Below, piece after piece: positions 11,213 to 18,904 of a stretch of DNA of 64,000 nt (the stretch's first letter is position 1; each line of letters begins with the position of its first letter). The position numbers and the translations under genes are program-made. The notes under the pieces are model-generated. The model ran no database searches and had not been told where the DNA came from. It worked only from the letters and a program-made list of their open reading frames with translations. Location of the stretch: positions 3,720,001 to 3,784,000 of the forward strand of contig NZ_CP097463.1 in NCBI RefSeq assembly GCF_027247405.1. The letters run 5' to 3'. The DNA is from Jatrophihabitans cynanchi. GTDB lineage: Bacteria > Actinomycetota > Actinomycetes > Mycobacteriales > Jatrophihabitantaceae.

Positions 11213-12510
11213 GTGGCAACACTGTCCAAGACCTGCTCAGGCGACGGGCGAGCCACCTCTCGCGCAGCCTGTCGGTTCTCTATGACGACGACCCGATCCA
11301 CGTCGTACGAGCCAGTGGGCAGTACCTGTTCGGCGCTGACGGGCGCCAGTACCTCGACTGTATGAACAACGTGCCGCACGTCGGGCACAGCCATCCACGA
11401 GTGACCGAGGCCGTGTGCCGGCAGATGAAGTTGGTCAACACGAACACCCGATTCCTTTACGAGCCACTCGTGGAGTACGCCGAACGGTTGACCGCCCTCC
11501 TGCCGGATCCGCTCAGCGTCTGCTTCTTCGTGAACTCAGGCAGTGAGGCGAACGAACTGGCGCTGCGCATGGTCCGCACACACACACGGCGAAGGGGCAT
11601 CGTCGTGCAGGATGGTGCCTATCACGGCAACACGTCGGGTTTGATCGACATCAGCCCGTACAAGTTCAACGGCCGCGGCGGCGCCGGCAAGCCTGATTTC
11701 GTCGAGGTGGCTGCCACGCCCGATCCCTTCCGTGGGATACATCGCGGGGCGGATGCTGGTGCGCGATACGCCGCCGACGCGGTCGCCGCAATCGACCGGG
11801 CCGGCGTCTCAGAGTTCGGTGCCGCTGCGTTCATCGCCGAACCGCTGATGGGCACGGCCGGCCAGATCATTCCACCGGATGGCTACCTCGCCGCGGTCTA
11901 CCGCGGCGCGCGTGCGGTTGGCGCGCTCACCGTTGCAGACGAGGTCCAGATCGGGTTCGGGCGCGTGGGCACCCACATGTGGGCCTTCCAAACGCAGCAG
12001 GTGATCCCCGACATCGTCACCCTCGGCAAACCTATCGGCAACAGTTACCCGCTCGGCGCGGTCGTCACGACGCCAGAGATCGCTGACTCCTTCGCGAACG
12101 GGATGGAGTACTTCAACACGTTCGGCGGGAGCCCGGTCGCGTGTGCCGCCGGCCTCGCGGTATTGGACGTCATCGAAGATGAGCAGCTGCAGGCGCACGC
12201 CCTTCGCGTCGGTGCGCATCTCAAGGCGTCACTCGCAGAGCTCATGGCGCGCCACCCATCGATCGGAGACGTGCGCGGACTTGGGCTGTTCATCGGGGTC
12301 GAGCTGGTCGACGACCCGGAGCGCCGCTCACCGGAAACCGACCTGGCCGAGCGGATGGTGCTCGCGCTCAGGCGAGAGGGAATCCTGATCTCCTCGGACG
12401 GGCCCGACCACAACGTCATCAAGATCAAGCCCCCCTTGCCGTTCTCGATCGCGGACGCTGATCGGCTCGCTGTGGCCGTTGACCGGTTCCTTCGCGAGGC
12501 AGCCTCATGA
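11209..12510 (+). CDS. Class-III PLP aminotransferase / phospholyase-like enzyme
   Basis: 433 aa from ATG 11209 (MSGNTVQDLL). A start at 11173 would overlap the kinase remnant. Fold-type I features are visible: GSEANE (111-116), YHG (138-140), ADEVQIGFGR with Asp244 that holds the PLP ring nitrogen, and Lys274 in TLGKPIGN that forms the Schiff base. The MNNVPHVGHSHP N-terminal motif is that of the AGXT2L group (ethanolamine-phosphate or phosphohydroxylysine phospholyases and relatives), which normally work after an APH-type kinase. With the kinase truncated, the natural substrate may no longer be made here. It overlaps the convergent MarR gene by 6 bp. Confidence 0.88.
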   Translation: MSGNTVQDLLRRRASHLSRSLSVLYDDDPIHVVRASGQYLFGADGRQYLDCMNNVPHVGHSHPRVTEAVCRQMKLVNTNTRFLYEPLVEYAERLTALLPDPLSVCFFVNSGSEANELALRMVRTHTRRRGIVVQDGAYHGNTSGLIDISPYKFNGRGGAGKPDFVEVAATPDPFRGIHRGADAGARYAADAVAAIDRAGVSEFGAAAFIAEPLMGTAGQIIPPDGYLAAVYRGARAVGALTVADEVQIGFGRVGTHMWAFQTQQVIPDIVTLGKPIGNSYPLGAVVTTPEIADSFANGMEYFNTFGGSPVACAAGLAVLDVIEDEQLQAHALRVGAHLKASLAELMARHPSIGDVRGLGLFIGVELVDDPERRSPETDLAERMVLALRREGILISSDGPDHNVIKIKPPLPFSIADADRLAVAVDRFLREAAS

Positions 12511-12984
12511 CCCGGGGAACGTGGCGGACTCGGGCGACCGGCGATGCAGCATGCGATCGGTCTCGGTGTGCAGCGCCGTGGCGAGAGCGCGAAGCGGCGG
12601 CGACGGCACCTGTTGCGCGGCTGCTTCGGCCTGTTCGAGATGTCGTTGGGTGTAGCGAACGATCCGACGCCCGGCGGAGGTAAGTGCGACGTGTACCCGG
12701 CGCCGGTCGCGCGTGTGCGGGCGACGCTGTACGTGGCCGGCATGGGCCAGGCGGTCGATGATCGCGGTGAGGGTGCCGGAGCCGACGAGCATGCGCTCGG
12801 TCAGCTCGCTCGGCATCAGCTGGCCGCCGGCGTCGGCGAGGTGCCCCAGCACGACGGTCTCGCTGAGACTGAGCCCGAAATGATCTGCTACGGCCTGACG
12901 GAATCGTTGTCCGGCCAGCAGAAGGGCGCGCAACTCGCCGACGGCGCGTTCGGGATCGGATGTCGGTTCGGCTGCAGTGGTCAT
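12505..12984 (-). CDS. MarR-family transcriptional regulator
   Basis: 159 aa. Winged helix-turn-helix at about residues 45-110 with the signature SELTERMLVGSGTLTAIIDRL (recognition helix region) and wing RRPHTRDRRRVHVALT, plus N- and C-terminal dimerisation helices. It likely represses its own promoter and perhaps the gene at 13235. Upstream (12990-13065) there are CGATC/TCTCGA-rich repeats, lower in GC than the surroundings, that may contain the operator. The ligand is unknown. Confidence 0.87.
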   Translation of the reverse strand: MTTAAEPTSDPERAVGELRALLLAGQRFRQAVADHFGLSLSETVVLGHLADAGGQLMPSELTERMLVGSGTLTAIIDRLAHAGHVQRRPHTRDRRRVHVALTSAGRRIVRYTQRHLEQAEAAAQQVPSPPLRALATALHTETDRMLHRRSPESATFPGS

Positions 12985-12989
12985 GGCGA

Positions 12990-13065
12990 GACGACTCTAT
13001 CGAACGATCTCTACGATCAGTCGAATCTCGACTCTCTTGTTTTTCGAGAGGTATCTCGCTAGCCT
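12990..13065. promoter_or_regulatory. AT-richer putative promoter/operator of the MarR gene
   Basis: The stretch contains repeated CGATC and TCTCG half-sites and CTCTCTTGTTTTTCGAGAG, an imperfect dyad. The location fits MarR autoregulation, but no exact palindrome fixes the operator. Confidence 0.35.
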
Positions 13066-13234
13066 GACCGCGCGGGAAGGGCACTGCTGGGTAGCGTGCG
13101 CGGCATCGGATCGGCGCTCGGGGGAGCCGCTCGACAGGTGGGGTTCGTGGGCCACCGTCGGCGGCAAGCGCGACTGGGCTGTGCCTGCTGGCCGGCGGTG
13201 CCCGGACCGACGCCAGGCTCAGAGGGGAGCAGTC

Positions 13235-13525
13235 ATGCGTTGCATGCTCAAGCTGGAACTCGACACCGAAGCCGGCAACAAGGCCATCGAAACCGGCATG
13301 CTGCCCAAGATCATGCAGCAGGTTCTGGACAAGACCAAGGCCGAGGCGGCCTACTTCAGCACCGAGTCCGGTCGCCGCACCGCGTTCATCTTCTTCGATC
13401 TGGTCGACGCGTCCGACATCCCGGTGATCGCAGAGCCGGCGTTCGCGAACCTCGGCGCGCGGGTCACGTTCACGCCGGTCATGAACTCGGACGACCTGCG
13501 CAAGGGTCTCGCGCAGCTCGGTTGA
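13235..13525 (+). CDS. Small conserved protein (ferredoxin-like-fold size)
   Basis: 96 aa from the ATG at 13235, preceded by AGAGGGGAG. Sequence MRCMLKLELDTEAGNKAIETG, then YFSTESGRRTAFIFFDLVDASDIP and FANLGARVTFTPVMNSDDL. Alternating strands and helices and the length resemble dimeric alpha/beta-barrel (DUF3303/muconolactone-isomerase-like) proteins. No active-site residues can be assigned. Upstream in-frame codons (from 12977) look non-coding. Confidence 0.75.
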   Translation: MRCMLKLELDTEAGNKAIETGMLPKIMQQVLDKTKAEAAYFSTESGRRTAFIFFDLVDASDIPVIAEPAFANLGARVTFTPVMNSDDLRKGLAQLG

Positions 13526-13596
13526 CCGTGCGCACCCTGCCGGTGGCCGTCCGCCGCAGGGCAGGTCGCGTACGAGGAGCGCGTCGCCGTGTCCCC

Positions 13597-13648
13597 GTCG
13601 CCGCGGTCCTGGTCGCTGCGGTCCTGGTCGCTGCGGTCCTGGTCGCCG
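13597..13648. repeat. 15-bp tandem repeat, three copies plus partial
   Basis: Units GTCGCYGCGGTCCTG start at 13597, 13612 and 13627, with a partial unit at 13642. The array is non-coding and of unknown role; it is a possible strain-typing locus. Confidence 0.8.
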
Positions 13649-13683
13649 AGGCGGCCTCGGCGCGGGTTGTTGCAGTCAAGCTA

Positions 13684-13721
13684 ATCGGGCTCTGCAGGCA
13701 CAAATGCATGCAGAACCCGAT
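13684..13721. terminator. Long hairpin, 12 of 13 bp paired
   Basis: ATCGGGCTCTGCA (13684-13696) pairs with TGCAGAACCCGAT (13709-13721) with one mismatch, around a 12-nt loop. No T tract follows. It lies between the small gene ending at 13525 and the TetR promoter, so it may end transcription from upstream. Confidence 0.45.
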
Positions 13722-13762
13722 CAGCCGGGCAACATCTGTCCGTCGCGGCCGATCTCGGGCCC

Positions 13763-13790
13763 TTGACTTCCTAATGCCATTAGGTAATCC
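13763..13790 (+). promoter_or_regulatory. TetR promoter with embedded operator palindrome
   Basis: -35 TTGACT (13763-13768), 16-bp spacer, -10 TAATCC (13785-13790). The spacer contains the perfect dyad CCTAATG-C-CATTAGG (13770-13784). A TetR dimer bound there would block polymerase, so the operon is probably autorepressed. Confidence 0.65.
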
Positions 13791-13808
13791 TCCTCCTCGG
13801 AGGTTGGG

Positions 13809-14588
13809 ATGGCGGCAGGGGACGACGCGGCGGCGACGGATCGAAGGGGGCGGCGCCGGCTCGAGACCGTCGAGGAGATCCTCGACGCAGCGGCCGGGAT
13901 CATGGCCGAGCAAGGCGCAGGCGGTCTGACGCTGGGCGAGCTGGCGCGGCGGATCGGTGTCCGGCCTCCGTCGCTGTACGGCTACTTCGATTCGAAGAAC
14001 GCGCTGTACGACGCGCTGTTCGAGCGAGGGTGGACGAGGCTCAACCAGACGATGGCGACGCAGCTGCCCGGCGTGCGCGAGGCGCCCGAGCCGAGGGCCC
14101 AAGCACTGAGTGTGGCCGAGACGTTCGTGCGCTGGTCGGTCGAGAACGCCGCGTACGCGCAGCTGATGTTCTGGCGACCGGTGCCCGGGTTCGAACCGTC
14201 GGCGCAGGCCTATGCCCCCGCGGTCGAGGCGATGCGTCGGGCGCGCCAGGTGCTCACGGTGCTGCAGGACCGCGGTGTGCTCGATCGGGCTAGCGACCTC
14301 GACGAAGCACTCGGCGCCTGGGTGGTGATCGTCTCCGGCGTCGTCAGCCAGCAACTGTCGAACGCGCCGCACGAAGCCTTCGAGGACGGCACCTTCACCA
14401 GGCTGCTTCCGCAGCTGACCTCGATGTTCTTGACGCACTACGGCTCCGGAGGAGGAACCGATGACCGTACGAGCAGCAATCCCGCGTGCGGCCGAACTGC
14501 CGCAGACCAGCCGGGGCGAAGCACCCGCGGTGGCCGGTCCCCAGCACGCCGCGATCCTGGCGCAGCTGCGCGAACTCGACGCGGCTGA
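13809..14588 (+). CDS. TetR-family regulator
   Basis: 259 aa if read to its stop. The N-terminal HTH has the TetR signature ILDAAAGIMAEQGAGGLTLG and the recognition segment RPPSLYGYFDSKNALYDALF. The ligand domain runs to about residue 210. The ribosome site GGAGG (13799-13803) supports the ATG. The last about 43 codons (14461-14588) overlap the next gene in another frame and look like shadow sequence. Either the ancestral stop was lost by a frameshift or the overlap is real. It likely represses itself and the three downstream genes via the palindrome in its promoter. Confidence 0.88.
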   Translation: MAAGDDAAATDRRGRRRLETVEEILDAAAGIMAEQGAGGLTLGELARRIGVRPPSLYGYFDSKNALYDALFERGWTRLNQTMATQLPGVREAPEPRAQALSVAETFVRWSVENAAYAQLMFWRPVPGFEPSAQAYAPAVEAMRRARQVLTVLQDRGVLDRASDLDEALGAWVVIVSGVVSQQLSNAPHEAFEDGTFTRLLPQLTSMFLTHYGSGGGTDDRTSSNPACGRTAADQPGRSTRGGRSPARRDPGAAARTRRG

Positions 14589-15252
14589 CTGGACGCGCCC
14601 CACCGACTGCGTGAGCTGGACGGTCCACGACATCGCGGCTCACGTCACCGGCGCGATGGACTCCGGCGCGCATCTTCGGGTCCTGCTGCGGCATGTGCGC
14701 GCGGCCAAGCGGGCCGGTCTCGCGGGCACGGTCGACGGGCTCAACGCCGCGCAGATCGCGGATCGGCGCGACTACCCGCCGGCCCGCATTCTCGCCGACC
14801 TGGAGCGACTCGCACCCAAGGCGGTTCGTGCCCGGCGTCGCGCCCCGTCGGTCCTGCGCCGCCGCGCTGTCCCGGGCGACGACCTGCCGGCCGGCTCCAC
14901 ATTCGGCTACCTGTTCGACGTGATCTACAGCCGGGACGTCTGGATGCACCGCATCGACATCGCCCGGGCGACCGATCGACAGGTCGCAGCCTGCACCAGC
15001 GACGGCGCGGTGGTCGAGCAGGTGGTGCGCGATCTCGGCCGGTTCTGGGACGGCCCGCCGGTACTGCTCGACCTCACCGGGCCGGCAGGCGGCAGTTGGC
15101 TGCTGGGCGCCGGGGAACCGTGCGCCGAGGTGCGCACGGATGCGGTGGAGTACCTGCGCCTGCTGTCCGGTCGCGCCGCGGCACCGCAACTGCACCTGAG
15201 TGGTCAGCAGGCAGCCCGCGCGGCGCTGCTGGCTGCGCGCGTGGCGTTCTGA
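14461..15252 (+). CDS. Maleylpyruvate-isomerase/MDMPI family (DinB-like, mycothiol-type) protein
   Basis: 263 aa. A strong ribosome site GGAGGAGG (14449-14456) fixes the ATG. It has the four-helix MDMPI_N/DinB bundle with metal-binding-type histidines (TVHDIAAHVTGAMD near residue 58-70; DVWMHRIDIARATDRQ near 160) and a C-terminal beta domain. The superfamily includes mycothiol-dependent maleylpyruvate isomerase and mycothiol S-transferases. The actual substrate here is unknown. It lies in a TetR-controlled operon with an MBL protein and a DinB protein, which suggests detoxification of an electrophile. Confidence 0.82.
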   Translation: MTVRAAIPRAAELPQTSRGEAPAVAGPQHAAILAQLRELDAADWTRPTDCVSWTVHDIAAHVTGAMDSGAHLRVLLRHVRAAKRAGLAGTVDGLNAAQIADRRDYPPARILADLERLAPKAVRARRRAPSVLRRRAVPGDDLPAGSTFGYLFDVIYSRDVWMHRIDIARATDRQVAACTSDGAVVEQVVRDLGRFWDGPPVLLDLTGPAGGSWLLGAGEPCAEVRTDAVEYLRLLSGRAAAPQLHLSGQQAARAALLAARVAF

Positions 15253-15305
15253 CACAACCGGGTCGGCACGATCGAGTCGACCGCCGACGAAGGGAATGAC
15301 ACCAG

Positions 15306-16028
15306 ATGGACAGCACGGTCACCGAGATCGCCGACGGCGTCTACCGCATCTCGACGTTCGTCGCGCAGGTCGGTCCGGACGGGATGAGCTTCAACCAGTT
15401 CCTGCTGGCCGACGACGATCCGCTGCTGTTCCACACCGGGCACCGTTCGATGTTTCCGTCGGTACGCGAGGCCATCGAGACCGTGTTACCGGTGGACCGG
15501 TTGCGTTGGATCACCTTCGGGCACGTCGAGTCCGACGAGTGCGGCGCGATGAACGAGTTTCTCGCCGTGGCCCCGCAGGCACGGGTAGCGCACGGCGCGG
15601 CCGGCTGCCAGATCTCGCTCAACGAGATGTGCGACCGGCCACCGCAGCCACTCGCGGACGGCGAGATGATCACGCTCGGCCGGCTGCGAGTGCGGCACCT
15701 GGACACGCCGCACGTCCCGCACGGCTGGGACGCGAGGGTTCTGTACGAGGAGACGACGGGCACGTTGCTGTGTGGTGACCTGTTCACCCACCTAGGCAAC
15801 GGGCCGGCGCTGACCGAGCACGACATCGTCGGCCCGGCGGAGCAGACTGAGGACATGTTCGGCTACTCCTGCTTGGCACCCGGCACGCCGGCGGCGGTGG
15901 AGCGCTTGGCTGCGTTGGCGCCCCGCACCCTCGCCTTGATGCACGGCTCCTCGTTCGGCGGGGACTGCGGCGGCGTACTGCATGCGCTTGCCGATTCGTA
16001 CCGTCGGCGCATCGCGGCGGCGGCATGA
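15306..16028 (+). CDS. MBL-fold protein resembling the di-iron domain of flavodiiron proteins
   Basis: 240 aa. It has the metallo-beta-lactamase fold with the flavodiiron-type ligand set His73-x-Glu75-x-Asp77 (GHVESDECGA), His136 or His139, Asp158 (LLCGDLFTH) and His213 (LMHGSSF). The second histidine expected after Asp77 is replaced by Glu78. No flavodoxin domain is present. Flavodiiron enzymes reduce O2 or NO; this shortened relative may bind a di-iron or mixed site with a different role. The stop overlaps the next start (ATGA). Confidence 0.8.
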   Translation: MDSTVTEIADGVYRISTFVAQVGPDGMSFNQFLLADDDPLLFHTGHRSMFPSVREAIETVLPVDRLRWITFGHVESDECGAMNEFLAVAPQARVAHGAAGCQISLNEMCDRPPQPLADGEMITLGRLRVRHLDTPHVPHGWDARVLYEETTGTLLCGDLFTHLGNGPALTEHDIVGPAEQTEDMFGYSCLAPGTPAAVERLAALAPRTLALMHGSSFGGDCGGVLHALADSYRRRIAAAA

Positions 16029-16612
16029 CCGACCCGAAGGCCACGCTGCAGCGCTACCTGCGGACTGCGCGCGAGGCGGTGCTGTGGAAGCTCGACGGGT
16101 TGGGCGAGTACGACATCCGGCGCCCGATGACCCCGACCGGCACCAATCTGCTCGGTCTGGTCAAGCACCTCGCCAGCGTGGAGTTCGGCTACTTCGGCGA
16201 GACGTTCGGCCGACCGTCCGGTGAGGAGCTGCCCTGGGTCGAGGACGGCGCCGAACCCAACGCCGACATGTGGGCCACTGCGGGGGAGTCGCGCGAGCAG
16301 ATCGTCGAGCTCTACCACCGTGCCTGGGCGCACGCCGACGCGACGATCGACGCGCTCGACCTGGACGCCGTGGGACACGTGTCCTGGTGGCCGCCCGAGC
16401 GCGCCGAGACGACGCTGCACCACATCCTGGTGCACATGATCGCCGAGACGAACCGGCACGCCGGCCACGCCGACATCGTCCGCGAGCTCATCGACGGTAC
16501 GGCCGGCCTGCGTGCCGGCAACGACAATCTCGCTTCCGGCGACGCGGACTGGTGGGTCAGCTACCGCGAACTGCTGGAGCGCACCGCCCGCGAATCGGGT
16601 GCGCCGACGTAG
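16025..16612 (+). CDS. DinB-family protein
   Basis: 195 aa. DinB/DUF664 four-helix bundle: LLGLVKHLASVEFGYFGE with the first metal histidine, and HHILVHMIAETNRHAGHADIVREL with the C-terminal histidines. Family members are metal-dependent enzymes, several using mycothiol or bacillithiol. It is translationally coupled to the MBL gene (4-base overlap) and is the last gene of the TetR operon. Confidence 0.85.
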   Translation: MTDPKATLQRYLRTAREAVLWKLDGLGEYDIRRPMTPTGTNLLGLVKHLASVEFGYFGETFGRPSGEELPWVEDGAEPNADMWATAGESREQIVELYHRAWAHADATIDALDLDAVGHVSWWPPERAETTLHHILVHMIAETNRHAGHADIVRELIDGTAGLRAGNDNLASGDADWWVSYRELLERTARESGAPT

Positions 16613-16686
16613 CGATCCTGCCAGCGGACACGGGGCGCAACCGCGCCGCACTCGACACGGTATGCCCGGTTTGCTTGAGTGGACGG

Positions 16687-17100
16687 ATGAGCGATGACAG
16701 CGGGCGGTTCGGCGACAGCGGGTACGAGTCCGGGGACCCCGACGAGCAGGCCGACGTGGTCGACCCGATCGACGGGCTGCTCGGCGGCGATCCGGACGAG
16801 CCGATGCAGACCGGCTACAGCTCGCCGGACCGGGAACCGCACAACCTGCGCGACGGCCTGACCGCGGCCGAGGAGCGCGAGGGCCCGTCGCTGGACGAGC
16901 AGCTTGCCGCGGAAGAGCCGGAGGTGACCGGCGTCGATGACGAGCCCGACCCGCGGGCAGGCCGGCTGGTCGCGCCGGACGAGGGCAGCGGCATCGACGA
17001 GGAGGCCGAGGAGGTCGCCGAGGACGTCGGCCCGGCCGGCTACGCGTCCAGCGCCGAGGAGGCGGCCATGCACATCCGCGAGGACCCGGACGGGCGATGA
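16687..17100 (+). CDS. DUF5709 protein
   Basis: 137 aa. Very acidic and probably disordered. It shows the family pattern TGYSSPDREPHNLRDGLTAA, the SLDEQLAAEEPE block, AGRLVAPDEGSG and an ASSAEEAAMHI end. It occurs widely in Actinobacteria, often near stress genes. The role is unknown. There is no signal peptide, transmembrane segment or enzymatic motif. Confidence 0.85.
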   Translation: MSDDSGRFGDSGYESGDPDEQADVVDPIDGLLGGDPDEPMQTGYSSPDREPHNLRDGLTAAEEREGPSLDEQLAAEEPEVTGVDDEPDPRAGRLVAPDEGSGIDEEAEEVAEDVGPAGYASSAEEAAMHIREDPDGR

Positions 17101-17253
17101 ACGACGGCGGGCTCCGCGGCGCGCTCGGCTGAACGGCCGTCTCGTGTGATCGCACGAGAGCCGACCCATCCGGCTTGTCGGCGGCGACGAACACCGCGCC
17201 CCCGGGAGCGGGCAGCCTCGTGCTGGTCGGCGGGTGACGAGGCGGAGGACAGC

Positions 17254-18852
17254 ATGAAGTTGATCGCGGTTATCGCGGGAGTGTGCGCGGGCGCGACCGT
17301 GCTCGCCGGCTGCGGTGGAAGCAGCGGCGCCGGCAAGGGTGACAACGGTGCGGGCGGCAAGGTCGTGTCCGGAGGCACGTTCACCTTCGCGATGAACTCC
17401 GACCCGGGCAACCTGGACCCGCAGGCCTCGGCGGCCAGCAACCTGTTCCAGATCACCAAGTTCGCCTACGACAGCCTGGTGAACGTCGCGGACGGAGGCA
17501 AGATCGTCTCCGGGCTGGCGAAGTCGTGGCAGGTCGACGGCACCAAGCTGGTGCTGACCCTGCACCCGGGCATCACCTGCTCCGACGGCTCGCAGTTCAC
17601 TGCAACGGACGCCGCTGCGAACCTCAACTACATCGCCGACGCCAAGAACAAGAGCCCGTTCCTCGGCGTATTCGTGCCGGCGGGCGCGAAGGCCACTGCC
17701 GACGACACGGCCGGCACCGTCACGTTGACGACCCCGAAGCTCGCCCCGTTCCTGCTGGACGGGCTCGGCAACACGCCGATGGTCTGCGCGAAGGGCATGC
17801 AGGACCGCAAGTCCCTCGCCCGGCAGACCGACGGCACCGGACCGTTCCAGCTCAGCGAGGCGGTCTCCGGCGACCACTACACCTACACGAAGCGGGCCGG
17901 TTACTCCTGGGGACCGGACGGCGCCGGCACGGCGACCAAGGGCGTTCCGGACAAGGTGATCGTGAAGATCGTCCCGAACGCCACCACCGCAGCCAACCTG
18001 CTGCTGACCGGTGCGATCAACGCGGCCACCATCGTCGGATCCGACCAGAGCCGGATGGAGCAGGCGAAGCTGTTCGCGACCGACTCAGCAGCCCCGTACG
18101 GCGAGATGTGGTTCAACGAGGCCGCAGGAAGGCCGGGCGCGGACCACGCCGTACGTGAGGCGATGGTGCGGGCGCTCGACCTCGGTGAACTGGCCAAGGT
18201 GCTCACCGCGGGCACCGGCACGCCCGGTACCACCTTCGCGGCCAGCGCGCCGGTCGGCTGCCCGGGCAACTCGGTGGCCGACGCCCTGCCCCAGCACGAC
18301 ATGGACAAGGCCAAGCAACTGCTGGACGGCGCGGGGTGGAAGGCGGGATCGGACGGCACTCGCAGCAAGGACGGCAAGCCGCTGGCGCTGACCTTCATGT
18401 ACAACACCGAGTTGGGCGAGGGCGGCTCGGCCGCCGCCGAGCTCGCGGTCAAGCAGTGGCAGCAGCTGGGCATCAAGATCACGACGAAACCGAGGAACGA
18501 GACTGCGGCCGTCGACGCCATGTTCAGCACCGGCGACTGGGACGTGGCCTGGGAGTCGCTGGCCGTGAGCACGCCCGATCAGATCGTCCCGTTCATGTCC
18601 GGACCGGCGGCCCCGAACGGCACCAACATCGGGCACATCTCCAACGCGGCGTACGAAGCGGGTGTTGCCAAGGCCTCAGCGATTCCCGGGACTGAGGGCT
18701 GCCCCGAGTGGCTCAAGGCCGAGGCCAACCTGGTGAGCAACTCCGACGTGATCCCGTTCGCCAACCAGGTGATCAAGACCTACGGCAAGGGTGCGCGGTT
18801 CGACTTCATCGGTGACCTGGTCCCGACCAGCATCCGGATGCTGGCCGGCTGA
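17254..18852 (+). CDS. Peptide/nickel-type ABC substrate-binding lipoprotein (SBP family 5)
   Basis: 532 aa from the ATG at 17254 with GGCGGAGG upstream. It has a lipoprotein signal, MKLIAVIAGVCAGATVLAGC, with lipid-modified Cys20, then a Gly/Ser linker and an OppA-like bilobal domain (GGTFTFAMNSDPGNLDPQAS start; FNEAAGRPGADHAVREAM). It should capture a peptide or similar solute outside the membrane. No permease or ATPase genes are adjacent, so it is an orphan that must use a transporter encoded elsewhere or act as a sensor. It ends at a strong terminator. Confidence 0.9.
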   Translation: MKLIAVIAGVCAGATVLAGCGGSSGAGKGDNGAGGKVVSGGTFTFAMNSDPGNLDPQASAASNLFQITKFAYDSLVNVADGGKIVSGLAKSWQVDGTKLVLTLHPGITCSDGSQFTATDAAANLNYIADAKNKSPFLGVFVPAGAKATADDTAGTVTLTTPKLAPFLLDGLGNTPMVCAKGMQDRKSLARQTDGTGPFQLSEAVSGDHYTYTKRAGYSWGPDGAGTATKGVPDKVIVKIVPNATTAANLLLTGAINAATIVGSDQSRMEQAKLFATDSAAPYGEMWFNEAAGRPGADHAVREAMVRALDLGELAKVLTAGTGTPGTTFAASAPVGCPGNSVADALPQHDMDKAKQLLDGAGWKAGSDGTRSKDGKPLALTFMYNTELGEGGSAAAELAVKQWQQLGIKITTKPRNETAAVDAMFSTGDWDVAWESLAVSTPDQIVPFMSGPAAPNGTNIGHISNAAYEAGVAKASAIPGTEGCPEWLKAEANLVSNSDVIPFANQVIKTYGKGARFDFIGDLVPTSIRMLAG

Positions 18853-18856
18853 TCCG

Positions 18857-18904
18857 GACTCACTGGTCGCCGGCCCCGCGCGCGAGGCCGGCGACCAGTG
18901 AGTC
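18857..18904. terminator. Bidirectional terminator, perfect 19-bp stem
   Basis: Arms 18857-18875 and 18886-18904 are exact complements (GACTCACTGGTCGCCGGCC and its reverse complement) around a 10-nt loop. It lies between the convergent SBP and nrfD genes. One half encodes the last residues of NrfD, so the terminator is partly coding. Confidence 0.85.

Larger units (their letters stand above)
13526..13762. other. Intergenic stretch with repeats
   Basis: No credible gene. It contains a 15-bp tandem repeat and a long hairpin, both described separately. Confidence 0.6.
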
